From the NCBI GenBank assembly GCA_037893245.1, contig JBAIAA010000886.1, positions 62,001 through 126,000 on the forward strand: a stretch of 64,000 bases of DNA, given 5' to 3'. The translations under genes and the position numbers were made by a program. This document shows positions 1-10,861 of the stretch, piece by piece (positions within the stretch are counted from its first letter, which is position 1; each line of letters begins with the position of its first letter). The stretch is from Crossaster papposus (lineage: Eukaryota; Echinodermata; Asteroidea; Velatida; Solasteridae). The notes beneath the pieces were generated by a model. It was not told the origin of the DNA and did not search any database. It was given only the letters and a program-made list of their open reading frames with translations.

Positions 1-13
1 TGGAACGCACCCC
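1..13 (+). mobile_element. Right end of a further copy of the 437-bp MITE
   Basis: The first 13 bases of the window, TGGAACGCACCCC, repeat the terminal sequence of the element at 3005-3441. The window therefore seems to start inside another copy. Confidence 0.4.
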
Positions 14-89
14 TTGTTGACGTCTTAAAAACATAATGGATTGTATGACAAACAAATCGCGAAACTTAGCGAGTAGAGTACCAGCTAGA

Positions 90-240
90 AAGTATTTCGA
101 GCGCACGAAATTATTTCGAGCTCACGAACAGATATTCTTGGAGCGCAAGAAGTCATTTCGTGGCCACGACAACATTTCGAGCTCACGAAATAAGTTATTT
201 TGAGTGCACGAAATAAAATACTCAAATTATTTCGTAACGG
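90..240. repeat. Degenerate tandem of TTTCGAGCTCACGAAA-like palindromes
   Basis: Five to six spaced copies of a 16-bp near-palindrome (TTTCGAGCTCACGAAA and variants such as TTTCGAGCGCACGAAA). No gene is seen from 1 to 1150. Confidence 0.6.
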
Positions 241-1290
241 TGATTTGTATTCGTCATATGTCCCTTTAGGGGCTCCGTAGAATACCATCGAGTCTGAATA
301 ACAAACAATCTTTGTAAAAATACTTCCCGATCTTCGAACTAATAATACTCAATAGGCAGTCCACCTTCGCTTGCATGCTGCCTGCGTCTTGTTATTTTTT
401 AACGGGAATCGTACGGGAAACAATACGAACCACTTCGGGATTTCTGAGTTTACATCATCGTGAAAATCCTGATTAAAAAACCCAACAGGCCGGCCATCTG
501 ACAGTGCGCCCTCAACTGACGTAATGCAGTCACGTTTCTAATTTGCATATTCATATCCACCATCGCCATACAATTTCGCGACATTTTTGCACGATCAAAG
601 TTAAAATTGAGGCAATAGCGTTATGTTTCGGAGTGTTTTGAGACAGATAATGTTGTAATATTTAAGTATCGACAATGTGAAGCAACGAAATTTGCCCAAA
701 AGGCAACACGAAAGGAATAAATCATTTTTTAACGTTCCAAGCCTGTGACTGAAATGTGGTCGATGCGCACAAAATTCGAAGCCGAAAATGAAGCTGGCGC
801 TCAAACTCCGCAATAACCAATGGAGTGTAAAGGTCAAATAACACGTGACGGGGCCGCCCAATCGCGAAAAACAAACTCGGCACCAACTCGGCCACCGCGC
901 GAGCAAGGCGGATACAATCAATTTGCGAAGGCTTCGCGTAACGCATGCAGCCGCCGCTTAATCGCAAACGGCCAACAATTCGGCAACCGAGTTACGGTAG
1001 TACGATTTCGGGAAGGCTTCGGCCCGAACTCCGGGCAAGGACAATGCAAAAATAACGCAATAGTTCACGCAAAAAGGCCCGCAGACATCGACAGGCAATC
1101 GAAAAGCGATTACGCGTTTATCGGTAACGTCCGTTTCTTTTAAATCTCACCACGGGACGAATACGATTTTTTTTTAAATCTTATTCCCCGGGGGATTCCC
1201 CGGGGGATTCCCCGTCGCGAACGGTCCGGCACCCCGCCGCACCGACGCCGGCCGCACACGCGCGCGGCGACGAGTCGCCCGACCAAAAGC

Positions 1291-1378
1291 CAACATGGCG
1301 CCAACCACGCGCCAAGATGGCGCGGCCCTGCGTTCCAAGATTTCTAAGATGGCGGCGCCCAGGGACAAGATGGCGCAT
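1291..1378 (+). promoter_or_regulatory. Cluster of four ATGGCG (YY1-like) motifs in a GC-rich block
   Basis: AACATGGCGCC, AAGATGGCGCG, AAGATGGCGGC and AAGATGGCGCA occur in the same orientation within about 80 bases, inside a GC-rich segment (1185-1380) that also has two copies of the CCCGGGGGATTC block. AAGATGGCGGC is the known YY1 initiator-type motif of vertebrate housekeeping promoters. No coding exon could be attached to it. Confidence 0.45.
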
Positions 1379-1420
1379 TTTACATCTTTTATAGTATAGA
1401 TACAAGAGAATTGTTATCAT

Positions 1421-3606
1421 GATTGACTTTAGACTTGACCCAAGTCGGACTTACCATGGAGTTACCATGGAGTTAAGACTACCAATTAGCCTTGGTCAAG
1501 GCGTTCATCGTTACCCGTCCGTACGTACAGCGCAGCGGTAATCGGAGCTCAAACAACGACCTCACGCGGCCACTATTATATGCAAACTAACTGAGGATAC
1601 TCGAACGCCTTGGATCATTAGGTTTTGGGGGCGGTGCTCATTATGCTAATAGATTAAGCTGACCTTTATAGTCGTTTTCTTATTGGTCGATCGTTGCGTA
1701 GAAACTGCATAATTTGAGCTAGCGGTGAAAGGTCATAGCTAGCTCGCAAGTGTTTACGAACACCGCCATCGTTGACATATTTTATCAGAGAAAGTTGAGT
1801 GATTTTTACGAAGGCTTGTAGATTACACATGAAGATTTTCGTTATTTTCGCTCGTTTTGCTGGGTATTTTCTTGAGTGTTGACAAAGTTATGGTCAAAAC
1901 TAGTTGTGTTTAGCTGCTTAGTTTTGAGTTTTCAACCGCGGTGACTGGAGAAGGCCGCGACTCTATTGAAACGTGTCGAACTCGGCCCTACATTATGTCG
2001 CACACATCTAATCCAGCTGATCTGAAAACCATGGCTCGGTAAAACGCGGAACTCTGATAATAAAATGCCTTGCCGGCTGAATTTTGCCAAGAAAATAATC
2101 TGAGGAGTTATTGGGGATATAAGGCACTTGTCCCTGTTTAAATTACGTATTGCGAACACTTTGAAGGTTGGTTCTGCAGCCGTAAATATGCCCCCTCCCC
2201 ACAGCGTTGGACCATGCTTGAACCACAATGTAGCGATACTGCACAGACCAGCATGCCTGGGTTAATGCCGATTATGCGGCGATAAGAAACTGACCGAACA
2301 CGCTGAAAACTGACGCAAACTGGCCGTACGTGCGAGCTCCGAGCAAAATGGGGCTCAGGCTGCCTGAAAAATGACGGATTTCCCATAACCTGTCGGCAAA
2401 TTCACAAAGACGACGAAGAAAGGATTCTAATGGCCTTTCGCTGCTCGGGTCTAAAATCTTCGAGGGATAATATTTTCGCTGCAAAATTCAAACAACACGA
2501 CAGATCTTCGGACGAAAGACGACGCTGAATATCTGCCATTTTGTCTTAAATGTCATGCTGCATCAAATTTGATGACGTCGGGTTTCAACCGCGTTGTGAT
2601 TGGACACTTCACATCTTAGCCCCGCCTATACTTATCTGTATTCGCATACGAGGTCATGCGCCACAAATGTGGCGCAAAATATAGGAAAAACATAAGATTT
2701 CAAAAACCCAATGATCCAAGGCGAAAAAGTAGCCTCAGTAGATTTGCATAAATAGTGGCCGTATGAGGTCGCTGTTCGCGCTGTATCTTTGCATGGGGCG
2801 CAAGCTAGCAGCATATATGTGGGGCGCGCGCACAGTGTATTTCTGGACGGATAACGACGGACGGATAACGACGAACTCGCCTTGACCAAGGCTAACTACC
2901 AATTTGCTTTCGTCAATCCGGCCGAATAATTATGTGCAAGCTTTGTTGGCCTTAGATAAAGGGCGCCCTCATCTGGTTGTCGTTCCGCGATCGGCATCAA
3001 CGTGGGGTGCGTTCCACTTACGCGAACGTTGCCAACGTTGGCCAACGTTAGCGTTGTTCGCTTGAGTGGAACGCAATGTGCGCCAATTATGTTGGCAAAC
3101 GTTAGCGAAAACGGCGAACGAACTTCCGAGCTGTTCGCTGTTGACCAGTGACGTATTTTAAAGATGGCGAAGAGGTTAGCAGACGGCAGTGTTCTTTTCA
3201 CAGTTTTGATTTACGTTTCATACTTTTCGTTATAAATGGTAGATTGTTTTGAGCAGTTACAGGGATCTTTTAAAGAAAAATAATGAGTTGGACAAAGAGC
3301 AGCCAACCAAACGATGTCACTGTCAATGGGCGCCGCCATTTTGAAAACGTAGTTTTTAAAATATCGTTCCACTTCAACTAACGCAAACTCAAAACGTAGG
3401 CGAACGTTCGCGCAAACAGTTCGCGTAAGTGGAACGCACCCGTGATGTCATCATGTCATCAGTGCAGTAACTGAACCACACATAAGCATGGGCGGCGCAT
3501 GAGGGCGCGCTACTGATGAGCGTGGACGTGACGCGAGGCGCACGGTGTGGATGACCATGAGCAATGTTACCACAGAATCCCGACTTGGATCAAGTCTAGA
3601 TTGACT
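1421..3606. repeat. Large nested inverted-repeat structure upstream of MAT2B
   Basis: The outer arms at 1421-1450 and about 3579-3606 are reverse complements (TTAGACTTGACCCAAGTCGG type, few mismatches). Inner arms at about 1479-1510 and 2868-2897 also pair (core GCCTTGGTCAAGGC). This looks like an old TIR transposon of about 2.2 kb, later split by the MITE at 3005-3441. No transposase frame is visible. Confidence 0.45.
3005..3441. mobile_element. 437-bp MITE with GGGTGCGTTCCACTTACGCG ends
   Basis: Terminal inverted repeats of at least 23 bp (3005-3027 and 3419-3441) match perfectly. The interior has short CAACGTTGGCCAACGTT repeats and no long frame. It ends 243 bases before the MAT2B start codon, within the likely promoter region. 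Confidence 0.75.
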
Positions 3607-3684
3607 TGGACATGACATGTGTGACACATTTGCAACTTATCGTTTGTTCCGTTTGTTTAGTTAAACCCCAGTAATAATTGAACA

Positions 3685-3861
3685 ATGCCAAAAGTATTGA
3701 TAACCGGTGCGTCGGGATTGCTTGGACGAGAGTTGGTGAAGGAGTTTACCAAGGCATCGTGGGATGTCCTGGGGTTGGCCTACAGCCGAGCTGAGGGCCT
3801 CTTGAAAAAGGTAGACTTGAGGGACAGCGATGCCGTCAAAAACATCATCACAGATTTCAAG
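3685..3861 (+). CDS. MAT2B: MAT2B exon 1
   Basis: Residues 1-59. It starts at an ATG preceded in frame by TGA and contains the Rossmann glycine motif GASGLLG. The donor GTAAAA follows AAG in phase 0. Confidence 0.92.
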
Positions 3862-6800
3862 GTAAAACTAACTTGGGTTTGGGACCGTGATGGAATAGAT
3901 AACCTGCTATTGACCTCTACAGAAAGAAAATGCCTTTTCCCCTCAACATTTTGGCAATGAAATGTATCTTTCACATGAATTTAAAAAAGAACAGGATTAT
4001 GTAACCCCAAATAGAACGGGTAGAAATTGGATAAGTTGCCTCAAAAGCTTGAGCTTCAGTCCGCAATGCTTGCCTGTTTATAGACCGAGTTACTGGCCTC
4101 TAGTTATCGCTTTTTTAACATTTGGGCATTATCTTGCGCTACTAGAGGCCGAGCCAGAAGATATTTGAAATCCTATAAGCTCTAGAAAGTGGTTCAAAAT
4201 GTCGCAAAAATCCACACAAATACTTAACAAAATACCTCTAAATCGTCTAAATAACCTTCCATATGTATCCAAGCCGAGTTAACGAACTTCTAAGGTATTC
4301 ACGATCAATTCTTGACCTGCAAATCAAGGAAATTCGACGCCAGTTTTCCAGCGCGTACTGAACTTTTGCATGGCCGCCATTTTTGTGATTGCCTGTGACG
4401 TCACTGCCAAAGTGCATGCCGACCGTACCACTATACGCGGGGGTGCTCTGCGATGTCACAGGTCGGAGTATCGCGTCGCGTGCGCGATACACTGACCTGT
4501 GACATCGCAGAGCAACCCCGCGTATAGTGGTACGGTCGGCACGCACTTTGGCAGTGACGTCACAGAATACCCACAATGCATTTTTTGCTCGAAACAAAAA
4601 ATGGAGGCCATGCACAAGTTCAGTACGCGCTGGAAAACTGGCGTCGAATTTCCTTGATTTGCAGGTCAAGAATTGATCGTGAATACCTTAGAAGTTCGTT
4701 AACTCAGCTTGGACACATATGGAAGGTTATTTAGACGATTAAGAGGTATTTTGTTAAGTATTTGTGTGGATTTTTGCGACATTTTGAACCACTTTCTAGA
4801 GCTTATAGGATTTCAAATATCTTCTGGCTCGGCCTCTAGTAGCGCAAGATAATGCCCAAATGTTAAAAAAGCGATAACTAGAGGCCAGTAACTCGGTCTA
4901 GCCTGTTTATATATCTGAAGGAATACACTTTTTTCAGATATAAAAACAAAATTACTACCGAATTACTAGGAAACGGCTTACTTATCTGAAAGTAAATAAA
5001 TATTGTAGGCATCCAGCAAAATGATTGCGTTAGAAATCCTGTAATTGTTCCGTAAAATTGAATTTTATACACAAAAATTCTCGATCGCTGGTTGGCGATT
5101 GTGAAAAAAACAAGAACAGCATAAGTACCACTGCCTAACGCCAGGTAGAAACGAACGGCTTTTTTTCTTGCTTTTCTCAACATCCATAATTATAAAACTT
5201 TGGAAAGGTCAGTTAAACGATATTTACTATAAAACACAAGAAGCAATTACCAATGGTGTATCCTACCTTTAACTTGCAGCCTGATGTAGTGGTGCATTCA
5301 GCTGCTGAACGGAGGCCGGATGTTGTCGAAAAACAGGCGGAGGAGACCAAGAATTTGAACGTTGGAGCAACGTCAACAATCACCTCCATCTGTGGTAAGA
5401 ATTAAATACCAAATCTTTAATGTTGTTAACCAGTTCGCGCCGGGATTATTTTAACAACGCCGAGCCGACGAGGAGATTATTTTTAACGAAACTCGATCTG
5501 AAGCGTGTTCAGGGTGATAGTGCCGGGAAGCACACCCACGCATTTATGGCCTTGCGCACTGCTGACATACATTTCCGAACTTGAACTTGGCGTGTTTATG
5601 CGTCATCCGTTTTGAATTTTGGGAAATGTTTGCGTTTATATACGTCATCCGGCGCGAACTGGTTAAGGGTTGTGCCGAGACAAAAGATTTGATTATCACT
5701 CCGAATAACATTTTTCGATTCAAGTATTCGAAAATCGTTCTCAAGGGGATGATGAAAAACAAATGTTATTTTAAGTTGTGTGGTTTTATTATTTGTCAAG
5801 TGGTTGCTGGTCATGGCTTTTTTGTTTTAATACTCTACAAAAAAATATAAAATGTTATAGTTAACGTCATCAATCAAATGTACAATGAATATAGCACAAA
5901 GTAAGCATTAAAATATAAATAACAACTAAACTGCGATCACAAGAAGTAATCATTTCTCTATACATGTCTTTGTTAATTGTTTTCTAGGTGAGATTGGAGC
6001 TTACCTGATCTACCTTAGCACAGATTATGTCTTCGATGGTAAAGACGCACCTTATAAAGTCCACGATAAGACCAACCCTCTCAACAAATACGGCAAGTCT
6101 AAGCTAGACGGGGAGATGGCTGTACAAGCCAATGGTAAGACTTGTAGCATTGACCCACAGAATCTGCAGCTTGATTGGCTACTAAAGTTGGTCACATGGT
6201 ATTGGCTAATCTTACTCGCTCACCTTGCATGACCAAAAAAGGCAGAAAAAGTCTGCCAATCCACAAATGGAGCAAGCAGTGTGTGTGTGCACTGTGTGGA
6301 TTGGTCTCACTCTCGATGAGTAGTGTGAATTTTCAGTGAATTTCAAATGGCTTGTTGTTGAAAAATTGTTTTTAAAATAAATGTACCTTTCACAATCAAG
6401 CTGAATATGCGGTCGAGACATTTACTATAACCTAATTATTGTTTGATTAACTCTTGATGTAGTCAAACTAGCTTTCATATGTGACACGCTCAAGCGAAAT
6501 CAGTCGGATGTCGGCCGCGGTCAAAAAACAAGTTTTCATGAAAACCCCATGTTGATACGATGTTTTGTTGTTGAGTTATGTAAATTTGTTTAAATACCAA
6601 CGAAGAATACAGTGCATTTTTGGGATTCCCCGACATCCGACTGATTCGGCTTGATCGTGTCACATATATGTAATTCATCACGGAGCATTTTGATCAGTAA
6701 CCATTTGACTGACACCAACTTGAATGTACTGTTTTGTAGGCGCGTGCTCGTCGGCCATCTTGCGAGTGGCCGTCCTGTACGGTGAGGTGGAGTATCTTGG

Positions 6801-8811
6801 AGAGAGTGCGGTCACCATCCTCTTTAAAGCCCTCCTGGATACCAGCCAACCGGCGCTCATGTGCGCTTACCAGCTTCGTTACCCGACCCATGTACAAGAC
6901 ATCGCAAAAGTCTGTCGACAGATGGGAGATCTCTATCTTAAGGTGGGTGGACTATAAGGAACTTAACAAAAGTGTTGAGAATAATACAAGAATAAGATTA
7001 AAACTGCTGCAAACTGCTTACTGGCTGGAATGACCTGAAATATACAAATCAAAGAAGTTAAGAGGGCCTAATATTTTGATCTTAACCAGTTCGCGCCGGA
7101 TGACGTATATAAACGCACAAATTTCCCCAAATTCAAAACGATGACGCATAAACACGCCAAGTTCAAGTTCGGAAATGTATGTCAGCAGCGTGCAAAGCCG
7201 GAAACGCGTGGGTGTGCTTCCCCGCACTATCAGCCTGAACCTGCTTCAGATCGAGTTTCGTTAAAAATAATCCCGCCCGTCGGCCTGGCGATGTTAAAAT
7301 AATCCCGGCGCGAACTGGTTAACAAGATCTTCTTCAGAGACATAATGGCTGTGTACACGAAACAAACATATATAGGGCAACATATATAGGCTATGGCGCT
7401 GTTCACATAGCGACCGTACTTCCCAGGGGCCGGGGGAGTACGTCTTACTCTTAATGCGCTACTTGTTCATTTGATACTCATATACCAGTGGGATTGATTT
7501 GTCTATTTGCTGACTCTCTTAACCGCGTTGTTATTATTAAAGAATATCATAGCGAGAACTAGACACTTAAAGGTAGGATACACCATTGGTAATTGCTTGA
7601 ATTATCATTGGCAACTGCTTGAATGGGTGGGTTTAGGGGTTGTATTTTATAGTAAATATCGTTTAACTGACCTGTTCAAAGTTTTACAATTATGGATGCG
7701 GAGAAAAGCAAGAAAAACGGCGTTAGTTTTCCACCTGCTTTGGGCAGTGGTTCTTATGTTGTTCTTGTTTGTTTGCAATTACCATCCGGCGATTGGGATT
7801 TTAGTTTTATATAGTTTAATTTTTCGGAACAATTATAGGATATCTAGCGCAATCATTTTGCTGGATGCCTACAATCATTATTTACTTTCAAATAAGCAAG
7901 ATATTTCTTAATAATTCGGTAGTAAAATTTGTGTATCCTAAAATGGTGTATCCTCCCTCTAAATTGAAGTTGGGTAAGATGGCGTTGCTATTGAGCCCCC
8001 AGCTCGTCTTTTCTTTGCGCTGAGAGAGTTCGTGCACGGGGCCCGCAATTGACCATTTGCGTGTGGAATTTAAATAATATCTGGTACACTGACTTGTTCA
8101 CACAGCTTGGCACAGTTTGACTTTAAATTATCCAGACCAAATACACTGTTGCTATATTTCACGTGATTCGGGGCAAGCTCTTGCATAGTTACGTTAGAGA
8201 CGCTCAGCACCAATACATGGTTCACAATGGGTGAGAATGGTACAAAGACACCAGACCATTCCAGAGCCGGGGGTTGCTAGCGTAAGGCTTGCCCCGAATC
8301 TCGTGATATGGCAACAGTGTCTTTGGTCTGGAGAATTTAAATGTAAACTGTGCCAAGCTGTGTGAACAAGTCAGTGTACCAGATATTATTCAAATTTCAC
8401 ACGCAAATGGTCAATTGGAATCCTTGACACTCATTATATGACAAAAATGTAATGTACATATTCAGTGTTAGATTTTACTGATCCCGCATTCATATATAGG
8501 CATTATATCATTTTATGTTTTTCAAATTGTTCTCTCAGGATCCATCTGCCGCAAAGGGCATCTTCCATTGGTGTGGTAATGAGCAGATGACCAAGTACAA
8601 CATGGCCAAAGTTATGGTAGACATCTTTGGTCTAAACGCTGACCACATGGTAGCCAATCCTAACCCTCCATCTGGAACCCCTAGGCCGTTCGATTGCTGC
8701 CTGGACTGTTCTTCTCTAACAAGCCTAGGGATTGGTCAGTTTACCAAGTTCAAAGAGGGAATTGAGCCATGCTTAAGACCCTTCTACGAAGCGTCTAAGA
8801 CGAAATCCTAA
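3685..8811 (+). CDS. MAT2B: MAT2B-like methionine adenosyltransferase regulatory subunit beta (5 coding exons)
   Basis: Coding exons are 3685-3861, 5280-5394, 5988-6134, 6740-6942 and 8539-8811, all with GT-AG borders, joining to 915 nt (304 residues). The product matches the extended short-chain dehydrogenase family member that binds and regulates MAT2A, the enzyme making S-adenosylmethionine from methionine and ATP. Visible landmarks are the Rossmann nucleotide-binding motif TGASGLLG near residues 7-14, [10 protein letters not shown] in exon 2, the DYVFDG strand and YGKSK (YxxxK) in exon 3, LYGEVE and YPTHVQD in exon 4, and GNEQMTKY and LGIG in exon 5. An in-frame TGA two codons before the ATG at 3685 fixes this start, so the N-terminal extension of vertebrate MAT2B (about 334 residues, from memory) is absent. 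Introns carry many MITEs. The assignment is strong; cytosolic and nuclear location is inferred from the family. Confidence 0.93.
4081..4900. mobile_element. 820-bp foldback element with 9-bp target duplication (MULE-like)
   Basis: Almost the whole element is one long palindrome centred near 4485. The ends begin TAGACCGAGTTACTGGCCTC. It is flanked by a perfect 9-bp direct repeat, GCCTGTTTA (4072-4080 and 4901-4909). Long inverted repeats with 9-bp duplications are typical of Mutator-like elements. It lies in MAT2B intron 1. Confidence 0.8.
4911..5272 (-). mobile_element. TTAA MITE family B, copy 1 (MAT2B intron 1)
   Basis: About 360 bp, ending GTATCCTACCTTTAA at 5272, the family consensus end. 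The left end is decayed and abuts the foldback element's target duplication. Its right end overlaps the MAT2B exon 2 acceptor region. Confidence 0.75.
5280..5394 (+). CDS. MAT2B: MAT2B exon 2
   Basis: Residues 60-97, including [16 protein letters not shown], the most conserved MAT2B segment. The acceptor is CTTGCAG at 5273-5279 and the donor GTAAGA is in phase 1. The pyrimidine tract before the acceptor is the end of a MITE. Confidence 0.93.
5426..5666 (-). mobile_element. TTAA MITE family A, copy 1 (piggyBac-like, MAT2B intron 2)
   Basis: TTAA-CCAGTTCGCGCCGG at one end and GGCGCGAACTGG-TTAA at the other. About 240 bp, non-coding. TTAA target sites with CC-starting ends are the hallmark of piggyBac-type transposons. 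Confidence 0.85.
5988..6134 (+). CDS. MAT2B: MAT2B exon 3
   Basis: Residues 98-146. Contains [12 protein letters not shown] and [10 protein letters not shown], the latter holding the Tyr-x3-Lys pair of the SDR fold. The acceptor is TTTTCTAG and the donor GTAAGA is in phase 1. Confidence 0.93.
6481..6663. mobile_element. 183-bp MITE with GTGACACG ends (MAT2B intron 3)
   Basis: Inverted ends of about 35 bp with a few mismatches, sharing CAGTCGGATGTCGG and CCGACATCCGACTG. Flanked by AT-rich sequence (CATAT / ATAT). Confidence 0.65.
6740..6942 (+). CDS. MAT2B: MAT2B exon 4
   Basis: Residues 147-214. Contains [11 protein letters not shown] and [15 protein letters not shown] as in MAT2B. The acceptor is TTTTGTAG and the donor GTGGGT is in phase 0. 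Confidence 0.92.
7082..7322 (+). mobile_element. TTAA MITE family A, copy 2 (MAT2B intron 4)
   Basis: The same TTAACCAGTTCGCGCCGG ends as copy 1 in opposite orientation, with a very similar interior. Confidence 0.85.
7567..7963 (+). mobile_element. TTAA MITE family B, copy 2 (MAT2B intron 4)
   Basis: Begins TTAAAGGTAGGATACACCAT and ends near AATGGTGTATCCTCC. Interior matches family B. A 134-codon frame running through it is accidental. Confidence 0.75.
8046..8417. mobile_element. Palindromic element family C, copy 1 (MAT2B intron 4)
   Basis: Long inverted arms (CAATTGACCATTTGCGTGTG and its complement) over about 370 bp. Contains CACGTGATTCGGGGCAAGC and its inverse. Related copies are at 10477, 22104 and 41785. 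Confidence 0.75.
8539..8811 (+). CDS. MAT2B: MAT2B exon 5 (last coding exon)
   Basis: Residues 215-304 and the TAA stop. [17 protein letters not shown] and [12 protein letters not shown] match the MAT2B C-terminal region. The acceptor is TTCTCTCAG. Confidence 0.93.
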   Translation, partial: DPSAAKGIFHWCGNEQMTKYNMAKVMVDIFGLNADHMVANPNPPSGTPRPFDCCLDCSSLTSLGIGQFTKFKEGIEPCLRPFYEASKTKS

Positions 8812-8838
8812 ATACTTTCTATGAAAAGTATAAAAAGA

Positions 8839-8844
8839 AATAAA
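8839..8844 (+). other. MAT2B polyadenylation signal
   Basis: A canonical AATAAA lies 28 bases after the MAT2B stop codon, implying a very short 3' UTR. Other signals further downstream are possible. Confidence 0.6.
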
Positions 8845-9783
8845 ATCTTGTAATTTTTTTTCTCTTGAACCACAAAGGGAAACTGACGAGGTTCACTTAC
8901 GGGCTGATCAAATGGCAAAATGAAACGGACTTGAATTTTTGCATTGATTTTTATTAGAGAAATTTGCATGATAAAACCAATGATTTCAGACATGATATTT
9001 TGATTTCATCCACAGGGTGGGTGCATGGTATATCACTTTCTTACAGGTAGATAAGATATTTGCAATTGTTTTGGTAAAATTATATTAACTGCGGTAAATT
9101 GCAGTAATTATTGCAGTAATAATAGTGTGCTATTATAGAGTGCACGTATCTGTAGATATTGACGCTCCTGCCACTATACACCTAAAGAAGGGTGTATAAC
9201 AACTAACTTGTTCAAGTTTCAGCTTGGTGAATACAATGAGAAAAAAACCAAAATGTTGGGGGTCTAATTCGGGCGATTCACAATGCAGTGCGCCACCAAG
9301 CGTTTGACTCAAAAGAGCCACTTTTAAACTTTACGGTCGACTTCTTTCGTATATCATACTGTAGTGAAATATCTATTCTTCATTGTTCACGCGAGGTACA
9401 ACACAAACATAAATGTATGCGGAAGCGTCGATGATTAAAACATTGTTATTTGCAGAAAAAAATTGGAACTTTAATCGTGCGCGTCCAAAAAGACGTAAAA
9501 ACTGATGAGTTTTTCAAACTGATGCCGACTTTTTCCCATGATGCACTGCGGGTATAGCAGGATTTGCGCCTCCAACGGCAGCTTATAGGTATTGTGAATC
9601 GCTCGAATTACTGGATTATTTTGCTATTGTGCGTAAACAATTATGCCCAGGGTAAATTTCATAAACTACCTTCACTTATTGTTTTGTTCCTAATCGATAC
9701 CAGTTTTCCGAAAAAATCAATGGATATGTTTCTAAGAAATTTAAAAGAAATTAGGTGCCATTGAACAATGTACTAACTTCTAT

Positions 9784-10026
9784 TTAACCAGTTTGCGTAG
9801 GAGGATGTATATACACGCAAAGTTTTCCCCAGATTAAAACCTGATGCCGCATTAACACGTCTCGAGCAAGGCTCGAAATGTCTGTCAGCAGCGATCAAGG
9901 CCGGAAATGTGTGGTTGTGCTTCCCGGTACCTTCGGCCTGAACTTGCCTCGGATCGAGTTTCGTTAAAAATAACCCCGCGCCTCGGCTCGGTGAATGTTA
10001 CAATAATCCCGGCGCAAACTGGTTAA
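9784..10026 (+). mobile_element. TTAA MITE family A, copy 3 (intergenic)
   Basis: TTAACCAGTTTGCG... and GGCGCAAACTGGTTAA ends; a more diverged copy between MAT2B and DNAJA3. Confidence 0.8.
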
Positions 10027-10199
10027 GAAGTTGCCCTTTAAAACTTAAAGGTATGGTACACTAAAGTGAAGATTTACAGACGCTGTAGATGCCAAAATTT
10101 TGACATTGTTAATTTCATTATTTCATAGTTAAAAATTCGTAAAATATTTAATTTGTTACATTACTATTGATGATTTAAATAAGATATAAAATATAGTAT

Positions 10200-10392
10200 A
10201 AGATGGTGGATGTATAAGATTAAGATGGTGGATGTATAAGATTAAGATGGTGGATGTATAAGATTAAGATGGTGGATGTATAAGATTAAGATGGTGGATG
10301 TATAAGATTAAGATGGTGGATGTATAAGATTAAGATGGTGGATGTATAAGATTAAGATGGTGGATGTATAAGATTAAGATGGTGGATGTATA
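10200..10392. repeat. 22-bp minisatellite, about 9 copies
   Basis: Nearly perfect tandem units AAGATGGTGGATGTATAAGA plus TT between MAT2B and DNAJA3. Confidence 0.9.
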
Positions 10393-10476
10393 ATTATCTC
10401 TAGATAGGTCAGGGCCATGTGATTGGTCAAAAGATAAATGGGCGGGGCTTAGTGGGCGGGGCTTACTAGGTGGGTC

Positions 10477-10861
10477 TAATAAGCCATTTACGTGTGACCC
10501 CAAGTTAAATTTGAATAACATCTGGTACATTGACTTCCTCACACAGCTTGGCACTGTTGAACTTTGAATTCTCCAGACCAAAGACAATATCACGTGATTC
10601 GGGGCAAGCCTTACGCTAGCAACCCCCAGCTCCGGAATGGTCTGGTGTCTTTGTACCATTCTCACCCATTGTGAACCATGTATTGGTGCTGAGCGTCTCT
10701 AACGTAACTATGCAAGAGCTTGCCCCGAATCACGTGAAATATAGCAACAGTGTTATTGGTCTGGAGAATTTAAAGTTCAACGGTGCCAAGCTGTGTGAGC
10801 AAGTCAGTGTACCAGATGTTATTCAAATTTAACTCGGGGGTCACACGTAAATGGCTTATTA
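10477..10861. mobile_element. Palindromic element family C, copy 2
   Basis: TAATAAGCCATTTACGTG arms; a complete palindrome of about 385 bp with two CACGTG sites. No gene is seen from 8845 to 12033 apart from this and neighbouring repeats. Confidence 0.8.

Noticed and set aside
601..1143. Overlapping frames of 80-107 codons on both strands
   Set aside because: No recognisable domain, no matching frame continuation through splice sites, and the frames shadow each other in GC-rich sequence.
4247..4669. 140-codon minus-strand frame in MAT2B intron 1
   Set aside because: It lies wholly within the palindromic foldback element, so its codons mirror themselves; no protein similarity seen.
7507..7911. 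134-codon frame in MAT2B intron 4
   Set aside because: It runs through a family B MITE; other copies of the same MITE do not keep the frame.
9133..9321. 62-codon minus-strand frame and a histone-like stem-loop (GGCTCTTTTGAGTC) near 9300
   Set aside because: The 3' stem does not pair as in the histone element, no histone gene is nearby, and the frame has no recognisable features.
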